From assembly GCF_039872745.1 (NCBI RefSeq), contig NZ_JBDPZD010000001.1, forward strand, positions 372,001 through 436,000: DNA of 64,000 bases. Reading direction: 5' to 3'. The translations under genes and the position numbers were made by a program. The notes beneath the pieces are model-generated. The model was not told the origin of the DNA. It was given only the letters and a program-made list of their open reading frames with translations, and searched no databases. Position 1 is the stretch's first letter. Each line of letters begins with the position of its first letter. This document shows, in pieces, positions 8,992 through 17,590 of the stretch. The DNA comes from Pelomonas paludis. GTDB taxonomy: Bacteria; Pseudomonadota; Gammaproteobacteria; Burkholderiales; Burkholderiaceae_C.

Positions 8992-9026
8992 AAGGCTGTT
9001 TGCGGCTCAATGCCGCAAACAGCCTT
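8992..9026. repeat. Perfect 15-bp inverted repeat in an intergenic region
   Basis: AAGGCTGTTTGCGGC (8992-9006) and its exact complement (9012-9026) flank a 5-base loop. It lies in the 194-bp gap between the AmgK-like gene (stop at 9095) and the start of the peptide-binding protein gene. No T-run follows on either strand, so a factor-independent terminator is doubtful. It could be an mRNA-stabilising hairpin or a dispersed palindromic element. Confidence 0.75.
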
Positions 9027-9094
9027 GTCCCCTCGGGGGACCGGCTGGGCGGGCCCGCGTTCAGCGCGGCACGATCGGACGAGGGGCTCCACGT

Positions 9095-9715
9095 TCATCG
9101 GAGCGTGAAGCTGAGGTCGAAGAGCTGCGGCCAGACCTGCTCGGTCAGCCGCTTGAGGGGCGAGAGCTGCGCATAGCGCGAGGCCGTCTTGGCAATGTAG
9201 GCGGCCAACCTAGCCTCGTCAGGGTGCGGCCCGGCGCCGAGCAGGCTCAAGTGCTGCGCCAGCGCACACCAATCGACGCGGCGCCAGAACTCGCCGAAGT
9301 CGGCGTCCAGGTCTTCATCCAGCCAACCCGCCTTGCGCGCCTGCTCCCAGTAGCGCACGGCGAGGTCGAGTTCTTCCGCTTCGTCCAGCGCCAGGGTGGG
9401 CGGGCGCAGCAGGGCGGCGAGGTCATGCGCACAGCTGCCCAGGCACCCGGCCTGCAGCGGGCGCTGTGGCGGCAGGGCGCTGCTAGCCAGCAGGACCTGG
9501 ATGCAGTGGCTCCAGCCGGCGCGCTCGCGCTCGGTGGCGGTGGCGGGCCCCAAGCGGTGGAAGAAGGCCTGCAAGGCTGCGGCTGCGGCCAGCGGGTCAG
9601 CCGCTGGCGGCTGGGGCTCCTGCAGGGCAGCACGCTGCCAATCCAGCAGTTGCTGGCTGGCCTCGCGCAGTGTGCGGGCGAGGCTGTCGGAGGTCGAAGC
9701 ATCAAGGGGGCTCAT
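9095..9715 (-). CDS. AmgK-like protein lacking the kinase core (degenerate or repurposed)
   Basis: This predicted 206-residue protein aligns by eye with only the C-terminal part of AmgK-type sugar phosphotransferases: HDLAALLRPP, then LAVRYWEQARKAG, DADFGEFWRRVDW, and a final SRYAQLSPLKRL. The catalytic loop HxDxxxxN and the DFQ-like magnesium motif that should precede this are missing, as is the nucleotide-binding N-lobe; about 100 unrelated residues stand in their place. AmgK normally phosphorylates MurNAc in cell-wall recycling and is often encoded divergently from lptD, as here. Its ATG shares the CATG at 9713-9716 with the lptD start. A decayed gene or a non-catalytic derivative are both possible. 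The frame is intact. Confidence 0.6.
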   Translation of the reverse strand: MSPLDASTSDSLARTLREASQQLLDWQRAALQEPQPPAADPLAAAAALQAFFHRLGPATATERERAGWSHCIQVLLASSALPPQRPLQAGCLGSCAHDLAALLRPPTLALDEAEELDLAVRYWEQARKAGWLDEDLDADFGEFWRRVDWCALAQHLSLLGAGPHPDEARLAAYIAKTASRYAQLSPLKRLTEQVWPQLFDLSFTLR

Positions 9716-12188
9716 GGATAATGATTTTCTCGTGCCGCGCCCCTTGAATCTGAGCTTTGTAGGCCCCTTTGGGGCGTGGGCCTTGCGCCCCATGCAGTGC
9801 CTTGCCCTGTGGGCTGCCGGCCAGGGCCTGGCGGTGGCCGAGTCTCTGACGGTGCCGACACCCCCGGCAGCGGCCGCTTCGGCCCCAAGCACCTCGCTCA
9901 AGCTCAAGGGCTCCCGCGTGATGGCCGCGCCCATCAAGGCCGCCAGCCGCGCCCCGGGCGCCCCCAAGCCCGCCCTGGTACTGAGCGCCGAACGTGCCGA
10001 GGCGCAGCTGGAGCAGCAAGCCCATGCCGAAGGCGCGGTCGAGCTGCGCTATGGCGCCCTGCTGCTGCGCACCGACAAGCTCGACTACCGCTTTGTGGAC
10101 GACCTGGCCCAGGCCCAGGGCCAGGTGCAGGTCAGCCAGGGCGGCAATGTCTTCACCGGCCCGGCGCTGCAGCTCTACCTGGAGCGCTTCGAGGGCGAGT
10201 TCCTCAACCCCAGCTACTTCCTCGGGGCCACCGGCGGCTCCGGCAAGGCCGCGCGCATCCGCTTCGAGGGCGAGCACCGCATCGCGGTCGAGTCCGGCAA
10301 CTACAGCAGCTGCCCGGTGGTGGAGGGGCAGGAGCCGGCCTGGCAGATCACCGCGCGCAGCATGCGCATCGACACCGATGCCAACGAGGGCCATGCCGAG
10401 GGCGCCAAGCTGCGCTTCCAGGGCGTGACCATCCTGGCCGCACCGGCGCTGAGCTTTCCGCTGGGCTCGCAGCGCAAGTCGGGCCTGCTGCCGCCCAATT
10501 TGTTCTTCGACAACCGCAGCGGCTTCGAGTACGGCCAGCCCTACTACTGGAACATCGCGCCGCAGCGCGACGCCACCTTCACGCCCTTCGTGATGACGCG
10601 GCGGGGCTTTGGCCTGGACAGTGAGTTCCGCTACCTGGAGCCGGGCCACCGGGGTCGCATCAATGTGGACCTGTTGCCGCATGACCGCGTGACAGGTTCC
10701 AAGCGCTGGTCCTACAAGCTGCGCAACGACGGCGAGCTGGGCGCCGACTGGCGCTACAGCGTCAGCACCGAGCGCGTGTCCGACGAGTCCTACTGGAAGG
10801 ACATGACGCGCCGCGTCGAGAGCCGCACCTACCGCCTGCTGCCCACCGACCTGCAAGTGCAGCGCCAGCAGGAGCTGGCCTGGGGCCAGGTCGAGACCTA
10901 TGCGCGCATGCAGCGCTGGCAGGTGCTGCAAACGGTGGACACCTCGACCCGCTACCTCAGCCCCTTCCAGCGCAGCCCGCAGATCGGCCTGCGCGCGTCC
11001 ACGGCGGCCGACGAGGCCGTGCTCGACAGCTTCCGCCCCTGGGGCCGCAAGGCGCGGCTCGAAGGCGGCCTGGAGCTGGAGTTCAACCGCTTCGACCTGC
11101 CGGGCGGCGCACTCACTTCGCAGGCCGGCAGCACCGGCTCGCGCGCCCACCTGCTGGCCCACGTGGCCGCGCCCATGGGGGGCGAAGCCTGGTGGCTGAT
11201 CCCGCGCGTGGCCGTCAATGTGGCGGCCTATTCGATGGACGAAGTTGGCCCCGACGGCCGCCGCCGCATGAACCGCAGCATCCCCAGCTTCAGCCTCGAT
11301 CACGGCTGGGTGCTGGAGCGCGACACCGAGCTCTTTGGCCAGCGCCTGCGCCAGAGCCTGGAGCCGCGTGTGCTCTACGTGAACACGCCCTACCGCGCGC
11401 AGGCCGACCTGCCCAACTTCGACTCCGCGCCCAAGGACTTCAACTTCGACTCCATCTACGCGGACAACCCCTTCACCGGCGTGGACCGCGTGGCCGACCT
11501 GCATGCCGTCAGCGTCGGGGCCACCAGCCGCTGGGTCAATGCCGAGCGGGGTGAAGAGGTGTTCCGCTTCGGCGCCGTGCAGCGTTTCCTGTTCCGCGAC
11601 CAGCGCATCACGCCCGAGGGTGCGCCGGTCAACCAGCGCTTCTCCGACATCCTGCTGGCCGGCAGCGCCCACCTGGACCCGCGCTGGTGGGCGGATGCCG
11701 CCGTCGAGTTCAACCCCGACACCAAGCGCTCGGTGCGCTCGGTGCTGCGCGGCCGCTATGCGCCCGGCCCCTTCAAGACGCTGAGCCTGGCCTACCGCCT
11801 CGCGCGCGGCCAGAGCGAGCAGATCGAGGCCGCCTGGCAGTGGCCGCTGTGGGGCGGGCCTGCCGTGCCCCGCGACCGCTCGGGCAGCAGCGGCAGCTGC
11901 CAGGGCGCCTGGTACAGCGCCGGCCGCGTGCAGTACAGCCTGCGCGACCGCCGGCTGACCGATTCGGTCATTGGCGCCGAGTACGACGCCGGCTGCTGGC
12001 TCTTACGCGTGGGCGTCGAGCGCCTGTCCACCGGCCGGGCCGAAGCGCGCACCCAATTCATGATCCAGCTGGAGCTGGTCGGCCTGTCCCAGCTGGGGTC
12101 CAACGCGCTCAAGGTCTTGAAGGACAATGTGCCCGGCTATCGCAGGCTCAGCCTCGATCGCTCGCCAAGCACTGACTCCCTACCATGA
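9714..12188 (+). CDS. lptD: LPS-assembly protein LptD
   Basis: This 824-residue outer-membrane protein has an OstA/LptA-like beta-jellyroll (about 90-240) and a long C-terminal beta-barrel. The barrel region contains the conserved LPPNLFFDNRSGFEYGQPYYWN and SLEPRVLYVNTPYRAQ segments. LptD inserts lipopolysaccharide into the outer leaflet with LptE. An AAGGGGG ribosome site precedes the ATG at 9714. The predicted signal is long; Met27 (MQCLALWAAGQG) could be the true start and gives a more ordinary signal peptide. The gene overlaps surA by four bases, and SurA is the periplasmic chaperone LptD folding depends on, so the pairing makes sense. Confidence 0.95.
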   Translation: MDNDFLVPRPLNLSFVGPFGAWALRPMQCLALWAAGQGLAVAESLTVPTPPAAAASAPSTSLKLKGSRVMAAPIKAASRAPGAPKPALVLSAERAEAQLEQQAHAEGAVELRYGALLLRTDKLDYRFVDDLAQAQGQVQVSQGGNVFTGPALQLYLERFEGEFLNPSYFLGATGGSGKAARIRFEGEHRIAVESGNYSSCPVVEGQEPAWQITARSMRIDTDANEGHAEGAKLRFQGVTILAAPALSFPLGSQRKSGLLPPNLFFDNRSGFEYGQPYYWNIAPQRDATFTPFVMTRRGFGLDSEFRYLEPGHRGRINVDLLPHDRVTGSKRWSYKLRNDGELGADWRYSVSTERVSDESYWKDMTRRVESRTYRLLPTDLQVQRQQELAWGQVETYARMQRWQVLQTVDTSTRYLSPFQRSPQIGLRASTAADEAVLDSFRPWGRKARLEGGLELEFNRFDLPGGALTSQAGSTGSRAHLLAHVAAPMGGEAWWLIPRVAVNVAAYSMDEVGPDGRRRMNRSIPSFSLDHGWVLERDTELFGQRLRQSLEPRVLYVNTPYRAQADLPNFDSAPKDFNFDSIYADNPFTGVDRVADLHAVSVGATSRWVNAERGEEVFRFGAVQRFLFRDQRITPEGAPVNQRFSDILLAGSAHLDPRWWADAAVEFNPDTKRSVRSVLRGRYAPGPFKTLSLAYRLARGQSEQIEAAWQWPLWGGPAVPRDRSGSSGSCQGAWYSAGRVQYSLRDRRLTDSVIGAEYDAGCWLLRVGVERLSTGRAEARTQFMIQLELVGLSQLGSNALKVLKDNVPGYRRLSLDRSPSTDSLP

Positions 12189-13501
12189 CCCTTCGTTCTG
12201 CCTCGCTCGTGCTCGCCACCCTGGCCGCACTGTCGTCCGCGCTGCCCGCCAGCGCGCAGACGACCAAGACCCTGCAGCCGGGCGATTACATCGCCGCCGT
12301 CGTCAACACCGACGTGGTGGCGGCCAGCGAGGTCGTCCGCCGCATTGCCGCGCTGCGCCAGATGGCCAGCCAGCAGGGCGAAGCCGCCGCTGAGGAAAGC
12401 CTGCTGCGCAAGCAGGCGCTGGAGGCGCTGATCGACGACCGCGTGATCGTCACCTTCGCCCGCGAGGCGGTCAACAAGATCCCCGAGGACGAGCTGAACC
12501 GCGTGGTCGACAACGTCGCCGTCCAGAACAAGATCTCGACCCAGCAGTTGCTCGAGCGACTCAAGGCCGAGGGCATGGACTACCGCACCTTCCGCGAAGG
12601 CCTGCGCGACCAGATGCTGACCGAGCGCGCCCGAGACAACGAAGTGCCACGCCGCATCAAGGTCAGTGACGCCGACATCGACGCCTGGCTGGAGGCCAAG
12701 CGCGAGAGTCTGGCCAAGTCCGGCGGCATCAACCTGGCGCAAGTGCTGGTCAGTGTGCCCGAGGGCGCCAGCGAGACCGTCGTGGCCGAGCGCCGTGCCC
12801 GCGCCGAAAAGGCCCTGGCCCGCCTCGCCGCCGGTGAGGACTTTGCCGCCGTGGCCAAGGCCATGTCCGAAGACGCCAACAAGGCCCAGGGCGGCGAGAT
12901 CGGTCTGCGCCCCGTCAGCCGGCTGCCCGACGTGTTCGTCGAGGCCGTCAAGGGCCTCAAGCGCGGCGAGTACACGCACAGCCTGCTGCGCACCGGCGCG
13001 GGCTTTCACATCCTCAAGGTCATCGAGCGCCAGGGCGCTGACTCGCTGACGCGCAGCGTCCAGACCCATGCGCGCCACATCCTGCTGCGCATCTCCCCGC
13101 AGCTGACCACCGAAACCGCCGCACGCCGCCTGGTTGAGTACAAGCGCCAGGTCGAAGCCGGCGAGGTGCAGTTCGAGAAGCTGGCGCGGGACTACTCCGA
13201 AGACGGCAGCGCCCCCGAGGGCGGCGACCTGGGTTGGGTCGGCGCCGGCGGCTTCGTGCCCGAGTTCGAGGAAGCGATGAACGCGCTGCCCATCAATGGC
13301 GTCTCGGGCCCCGTGCAAACGCGCTTCGGCCTGCACCTGATCCAGGTGCTCGAGCGCCGCACCGTGGACATCGAACTGAAGCAACTGCGCGACCAGGCCC
13401 GCAGCGCATTGCGCGAGCAGAAGTTCGACGAGGCCTACAAGGACTGGGTCGCCGAGCTGCGCGCCAAGGCCTTCGTCGAGATTCGGGAATGGCTGGACTG
13501 A
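12185..13501 (+). CDS. surA: Periplasmic chaperone and peptidyl-prolyl isomerase SurA
   Basis: This 438-residue protein has a signal peptide ending ASA-QT near residue 24, an N-terminal chaperone domain, then two parvulin domains. The first begins around INLAQVLVSVP and the second around ARHILLRIS, each with the parvulin GGEIG/GGDLGW pattern. SurA escorts unfolded outer-membrane proteins, LptD among them, to the BAM complex. The start ATGA overlaps the lptD stop, and ksgA follows after 89 bases holding two hairpins. This lptD-surA-ksgA order is the common proteobacterial arrangement with pdxA missing between surA and ksgA. Confidence 0.96.
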   Translation: MTLRSASLVLATLAALSSALPASAQTTKTLQPGDYIAAVVNTDVVAASEVVRRIAALRQMASQQGEAAAEESLLRKQALEALIDDRVIVTFAREAVNKIPEDELNRVVDNVAVQNKISTQQLLERLKAEGMDYRTFREGLRDQMLTERARDNEVPRRIKVSDADIDAWLEAKRESLAKSGGINLAQVLVSVPEGASETVVAERRARAEKALARLAAGEDFAAVAKAMSEDANKAQGGEIGLRPVSRLPDVFVEAVKGLKRGEYTHSLLRTGAGFHILKVIERQGADSLTRSVQTHARHILLRISPQLTTETAARRLVEYKRQVEAGEVQFEKLARDYSEDGSAPEGGDLGWVGAGGFVPEFEEAMNALPINGVSGPVQTRFGLHLIQVLERRTVDIELKQLRDQARSALREQKFDEAYKDWVAELRAKAFVEIREWLD

Positions 13502-13512
13502 GACCGGGCCAA

Positions 13513-13574
13513 GGACAGCGCCTGCGCGCTGTCCGCCGCCGGTCGAAGGCCCGCCGGCCTGCAAGCCGGCGGGC
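13513..13574. other. Two tandem hairpins between surA and ksgA
   Basis: GGACAGCGC/GCGCTGTCC (13513-13521 and 13526-13534, loop CTGC) is followed by GCCCGCCGGC/GCCGGCGGGC (13549-13558 and 13565-13574, loop CTGCAA). Both stems are perfect. No T-tract follows, so partial attenuation or mRNA processing is more plausible than a strong terminator. Confidence 0.6.
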
Positions 13575-13590
13575 ATGAGGCTCTCCCCCC

Positions 13591-14367
13591 ATGCGAAACC
13601 ACATCCCCCGCAAACGCTTCGGTCAGCACTTCCTGACCGATGGCGCGGTGATCGACGCGATCATTGATTGCATCGACCCGCAGCCGGGCGAAACCGTCGT
13701 CGAGATCGGCCCTGGGCTGGGCGCAATGACCCTGCCGCTGCTGGCGCGGCACAAGCCGCTGACCGTGATCGAGCTGGACCGCGACCTGGCGGCGCGGCTG
13801 CGGGCGCGGGGCGACGTCGAGGTCATCGAGTCCGACGTGCTCAAGGTCGATTTCCTCGCACTCAGCGCTGCCAAGGGCGCGCGGCTGCGCGTGGTGGGCA
13901 ACCTGCCCTACAACATCTCCACGCCCATCCTCTTCCACCTGCTCGACGCGGTGGACGTGGTGGTGGACCAGCACTTCATGCTGCAAAAGGAAGTGGTGGA
14001 CCGCATGGCCGCCGCGCCGGGCAGCAAGGACTATGGGCGCCTCTCCGTGATGCTGCAGTGGCGCTACGACATCGAGTCGGTGCTGGACGTGCCGCCCGAG
14101 TGCTTCGACCCACCGCCGCGCGTGGACTCGGCCATCGTGCGCATGCGGCCCCTGGCCGCGCCTGCCGCCATCAACCAGGCCCTGCTCGGGGAGCTGGTGA
14201 CCAGCGCCTTCTCGCAGCGCCGCAAGCTGCTGCGCCACACACTGGGGCGCTGGCTGCAGGAGCGCAGCTTTGCCGGCCACTTCGACCTGCAACGCCGCGC
14301 CGAGGAAGTGCCGGTGAGCGAGTACCTGGCGCTGGCAGAAGCCGTGGCGGCGCAGCGCGGCGCCTGA
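13591..14367 (+). CDS. ksgA: 16S rRNA (adenine1518/1519-N6)-dimethyltransferase
   Basis: This 258-residue protein carries the KsgA start RKRFGQHFL, the SAM-binding motif EIGPGLGAMT (39-48) and the catalytic NLPYNIS motif (104-110). It dimethylates two adjacent adenines in the 3' hairpin of 16S rRNA during late small-subunit assembly. Length and motifs are complete. It follows surA after 89 bp and is followed almost at once by the AraC-type gene (2 bp gap), which may ride on the same transcript. Confidence 0.97.
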   Translation: MRNHIPRKRFGQHFLTDGAVIDAIIDCIDPQPGETVVEIGPGLGAMTLPLLARHKPLTVIELDRDLAARLRARGDVEVIESDVLKVDFLALSAAKGARLRVVGNLPYNISTPILFHLLDAVDVVVDQHFMLQKEVVDRMAAAPGSKDYGRLSVMLQWRYDIESVLDVPPECFDPPPRVDSAIVRMRPLAAPAAINQALLGELVTSAFSQRRKLLRHTLGRWLQERSFAGHFDLQRRAEEVPVSEYLALAEAVAAQRGA

Positions 14368-14369
14368 GC

Positions 14370-15344
14370 ATGCTGGCCCTGGCCGCAGCCACGGCCCTGG
14401 GCCTGACGGCAGCCGCACTGTGGCGTCAGCGGCCGGCGCAGGCCGGGGTGCTCTGCACGGGCTTGCTCGCGGGGGCCATGTTCTTCCTGCTGATGGCCGA
14501 GCCCGCCTGGACCGCGCTGCGCCCACTGGCATGGCTCGGGCCGCTGGCGGTGAACCGTGCGGTGCGTGCGGGCTTCGATGCCGCGCAGCGGCCGCTGTGG
14601 CAGGACCTGCTACTCGCGGCACTGTCTCTCGGACTCGGCGCGGCTTGGCCGTCTGGCTTTGACGGCTTGGCCTTGCTGCTCTTTGCCGAAGCGCCGGCCC
14701 GCGTGGCCTGGCAGGCACGCGACGACCTCATCGCCCGGCGGCGCCTGGCGCGGGCCTGGTTCCTGGGCGGGGGCAGTGCCTTGGCCTTGGGCGTCACGCT
14801 GGCAGCCGTGCTGGGCGGTGGGGCGGGGCGCAACCAGGTGGCTGCTGCAGGCACGCTGTTGCTGTGCTTCGCTTTGGCCGGGCGCTCTTGGCCTTCATCG
14901 ACGCCAGAGCCCGCACCCGCCAGCCCCGCCCCGGCGCCGCTGGATGCGCAAGAGCTGCAGCAGCTCGCGCGGCTGCGCCAGCTGATGCAGGACGAGGCCG
15001 CCTTCCGCGACCCGCAGCTCACTCTGTCGCGCCTCGCGCAGCGTCTGGCGCTGCCCGAGCACCGCGTGCGCCGGCTCATCCACCTGGGCGAGGGGCAGGG
15101 CCACTTCAGCAGCTACTTGAACGGCCTGCGCATCGAGGCGGTCAAGCAAGCGCTGGCGGACCCGGCCCAGGCCGGCACGCCACTGCTCCAGCTCGCGACG
15201 GACGCCGGCTACAACGCGCTGTCGGTGTTCAACCGCGCCTTCAAGGCCCGCGAGGGCTGCACGCCCAGCGCCTGGCGCGCCGCACGCCAGGCCGCGATGC
15301 AGGCCCAGAGCCCGAACCCGCCCGACACGCCCAGCGATACCTGA
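14370..15344 (+). CDS. AraC-family regulator with N-terminal membrane domain
   Basis: The start is ATG 14370, two bases after ksgA; the open frame continues upstream but through ksgA in another frame. The 324-residue product has about five hydrophobic helices in residues 1-180 and then a Pro/Ala-rich linker (PAPASPAPAP). A C-terminal AraC DNA-binding domain of two helix-turn-helix units (about 205-310) follows, with LATDAGYNALSVFNRAFK matching the second-helix signature. Sensing would take place in or at the membrane. Its 3' end overlaps the convergent gene 15209-15916 by 136 bp. The target genes are unknown; the convergent membrane-protein gene is one possibility. Confidence 0.85.
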   Translation: MLALAAATALGLTAAALWRQRPAQAGVLCTGLLAGAMFFLLMAEPAWTALRPLAWLGPLAVNRAVRAGFDAAQRPLWQDLLLAALSLGLGAAWPSGFDGLALLLFAEAPARVAWQARDDLIARRRLARAWFLGGGSALALGVTLAAVLGGGAGRNQVAAAGTLLLCFALAGRSWPSSTPEPAPASPAPAPLDAQELQQLARLRQLMQDEAAFRDPQLTLSRLAQRLALPEHRVRRLIHLGEGQGHFSSYLNGLRIEAVKQALADPAQAGTPLLQLATDAGYNALSVFNRAFKAREGCTPSAWRAARQAAMQAQSPNPPDTPSDT

Positions 15345-15916
15345 GCCGCCACCGGCGCGGGCAGCCGCTGCGCCGCCAACACGCTGGCCATCGCGCCCAC
15401 CATCGAGCACAGGCGCCAGGCGTGCTCGGCCGGGTTCAGGAAGCGCCGCCACCCGGCCGGGAAGCCGATGCGCGCCAGGTCGTAGACGCCGATCAAGGCC
15501 ATCGACGCCGCCACTGCCCGTGCCCGGACGGGCTCCCAGTGCAAGCCCCAGCCCAGGCCAGGCGCCAACACCAGACCCAGCGCCAACAGCAGCAAGAGCG
15601 CGGCCACACCCCAGTCTGCCAAGGCACGGCCGTTGCGGGCCAGCAGCAGGCAACGCCGCCCGCTGTAAAGCTGGTAGCCCACCAGCAGGGACACCGCTAC
15701 CAAGTCCGGCGACGGCCGGAACACCAGCGCCCCCAGCAGCGCGCTGGCCACACACAGCACGGCCACCCGCCAGGCCCAGACGCCACGCCGGCGGTGCGCT
15801 GCATCGCCCTTGCGGGCCATGAGCTGCCACAGCCCGAGGCCCAGAGCCACCAGGCCCGCGCCGACGTGCGCGGCCACATTCAGTCCATGGATCGAATCAA
15901 TTCCCAAATCAGGCAT
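15209..15916 (-). CDS. Predicted multi-pass membrane protein of unknown function
   Basis: The 235-residue product has about seven hydrophobic stretches and short charged loops (for example ARKGDAAHRRRGVWAW), the look of a small integral membrane protein of the DUF2306-like type; I do not recognise a specific family with confidence. It converges with the AraC regulator gene and overlaps it by 136 bp, so the last 45 residues are encoded opposite the AraC C-terminus. The hydrophobic pattern, length and absence of any other gene in 15345-15916 support it as real. The C-terminal part could be an artefact of reading through the overlap if the true protein ends earlier by frameshift. Confidence 0.7.
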   Translation of the reverse strand: MPDLGIDSIHGLNVAAHVGAGLVALGLGLWQLMARKGDAAHRRRGVWAWRVAVLCVASALLGALVFRPSPDLVAVSLLVGYQLYSGRRCLLLARNGRALADWGVAALLLLLALGLVLAPGLGWGLHWEPVRARAVAASMALIGVYDLARIGFPAGWRRFLNPAEHAWRLCSMVGAMASVLAAQRLPAPVAAQVSLGVSGGFGLWACIAAWRAARQALGVQPSRALKARLNTDSAL

Positions 15917-16145
15917 GCCCGGTGCTCCGCGCGTGGTTGAGGAGCGGCGATGCTCGCGATCTCGGGGCCGCCTGGCTCCCGCATTTCTGCAATCCGTCAG
16001 ACCTCCATCCGGGGGCCTTCACTCAGTTTCACGGCCTTACCCAGTGTTTGCCTGAGGCGCACCGCTCAGGGGCGCCAGTAGCATCCGCCGCGCGACACGG
16101 CCTGCCCGGCCGCCGCAGCCCCGTCACTCTCGCCGTCTGTCCAGC

Positions 16146-17462
16146 ATGAGCACCTCTGCCACGAAAGTCCGGAATCCCCTGTCCTGGGTTCCTTCGTCCT
16201 ACCTGGCCGAGGGCATCCCGTTTGCGCTCGTGATCTGGGTCGCCGGCACGATGTTCAAGGACCTCGGCCACACCGACGGCGAGATCACCCTGGCCACCGC
16301 CAGCATCGGCATCGCCTGGTCGCTCAAGCCCTTCTGGGCCGCTTTCCTCGACATGTTCAAGACGAAGAAGTTCTTCGTCCTCTTGATGGAAGTGGTGATG
16401 GCCCTGCTGTGCTGCGCCATCGCGGTGGCCCTGCCCCTGCCCAACTACTTCCAGATCACCATCGCCGTGCTCTGGGTGCTCGCCTTTGCGTCCGCGACGC
16501 AGGACATCTGTGTGGACGGCGTCTACATCACCACGCTCGACGAGAAAGGCCAGGCCAAGTACATCGGGGTGCAAGGCGTGTTCTGGAGCGTCGGGCGGCT
16601 GTTTGGCACGGCACTGATCGTCTACATCGCCGGCACCCTGAAGGAGGACTACCACCTCTCGACCACCGCAGCCTGGAGCTGGGCGATGGGTGTGTCGGCC
16701 GCCACGCTGGCGCTGCTGGCCGTCTACCACTGGTTCATGCTGCCCACGGGCTCGATCGGTGACCGCCCCGAGAGCATCAAGGCCGCCTTCGGGACCTTCT
16801 GGGAAGCCGTCGTCGATTTCTTCAAGAAGGATGCCATCTGGGGCATGTTGCTCTTCGTCTTCCTGTACCGCAGCTCCGAGGGCCTGCTGCTGATCGAGGG
16901 CCCGCTGTTCCTGCAAGCCTCGCCAGACTCTGGCGGCGTGGGCCTCTCGCTCAAGGACAAAGGCATGATCGACGGCACCATCGCCACGGTGGTCAGCCTC
17001 GCGGCCGGCTTGCTGGGCGGTGCCTTCCTGGCCAAGTTCGGGCTCAACCGCCGCACCCTGATCTTCATGGCCCTGTGCCTGAACATCCCGCACGTCTGCT
17101 TCGTGGTGCTGTCGCAGCTGGCGGGCCCGGGGCATCAGCTCTCGTTCACCACCGTGGCCACCTTGGTGACCATCGAGAAGTTCGGCTACAGCTTCGGCTT
17201 CGTGGCCAACATGCTGTACATGATGCAGCAGATCTCGCCGGGGCGTTTCCACATGACGCACTACGCGTTCGCCAACTCGATCATGAACCTGACCCTGGTG
17301 CCGACGCAGATGATCTCGGGCCCGCTGGCCGACCACTTTGGCTACAAGACCTACTTCATCATCGTGATGTTCGCGGCCATCCCGTCCATCCTCGGCGCCA
17401 TGATCGCGCCCTTCCCGCGCAAGGTGGAGGGCGACCAGCCCCAGGGCGTGGCGCGACACTGA
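16146..17462 (+). CDS. MFS transporter of the PAT family (AmpG-like)
   Basis: This 438-residue protein has about 12 membrane helices and the PAT-type N-terminus SYLAEGIPFALV with an SIGIAWSLKPFWA helix. AmpG members import anhydromuropeptides from the periplasm; other PAT proteins carry acetyl-CoA or small molecules, so the substrate is only suggested. The link to cell-wall recycling is tempting because an AmgK-like gene and a D-Ala-D-Ala dipeptidase lie 7-10 kb away, but AmpG proteins proper usually show higher similarity to the E. coli family than is visible here. The gene stands alone, is preceded by 229 bp with no other gene, and ends in a clear terminator. Confidence 0.82.
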   Translation: MSTSATKVRNPLSWVPSSYLAEGIPFALVIWVAGTMFKDLGHTDGEITLATASIGIAWSLKPFWAAFLDMFKTKKFFVLLMEVVMALLCCAIAVALPLPNYFQITIAVLWVLAFASATQDICVDGVYITTLDEKGQAKYIGVQGVFWSVGRLFGTALIVYIAGTLKEDYHLSTTAAWSWAMGVSAATLALLAVYHWFMLPTGSIGDRPESIKAAFGTFWEAVVDFFKKDAIWGMLLFVFLYRSSEGLLLIEGPLFLQASPDSGGVGLSLKDKGMIDGTIATVVSLAAGLLGGAFLAKFGLNRRTLIFMALCLNIPHVCFVVLSQLAGPGHQLSFTTVATLVTIEKFGYSFGFVANMLYMMQQISPGRFHMTHYAFANSIMNLTLVPTQMISGPLADHFGYKTYFIIVMFAAIPSILGAMIAPFPRKVEGDQPQGVARH

Positions 17463-17485
17463 CCGCCTAGCCCCCGCCTCCCCAG

Positions 17486-17515
17486 AAACGCCCGTCCTCG
17501 TGACGGGCGTTTTGC
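17486..17515 (+). terminator. Factor-independent terminator after the MFS gene
   Basis: AAACGCCCGTC (17486-17496) pairs with GACGGGCGTTT (17502-17512) around a 5-base loop, and the right arm runs into TTTTG. The 11-bp stem and U-run begin 24 bases after the MFS stop codon. The A-rich left flank could make it bidirectional. Confidence 0.9.
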
Positions 17516-17573
17516 TTTGGGCGACGCCCAGGCTTGGCGCGCCAGCGCCCCAGATTGAGGCGCGCCGGATGGG

Positions 17574-17590
17574 TGTGCCCAGCCGGTGCA
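17574..17590 (+). promoter_or_regulatory. Possible NtrC enhancer site
   Basis: TGTGCC-N5-GGTGCA matches the NtrC consensus (TGCACC-N5-GGTGCA) at 10 of 12 half-site positions. It lies about 150 bp upstream of the sigma-54-like promoter at 17733, the usual enhancer distance. It is one weak match in GC-rich DNA and should be read with the promoter next to it. Confidence 0.4.

Noticed and set aside
15917..16145. Search for tRNA or small RNA in the 229-bp gap before the MFS gene
   Set aside because: No cloverleaf, no T-loop consensus and no terminator hairpin with U-run was seen; it probably only carries the MFS promoter.
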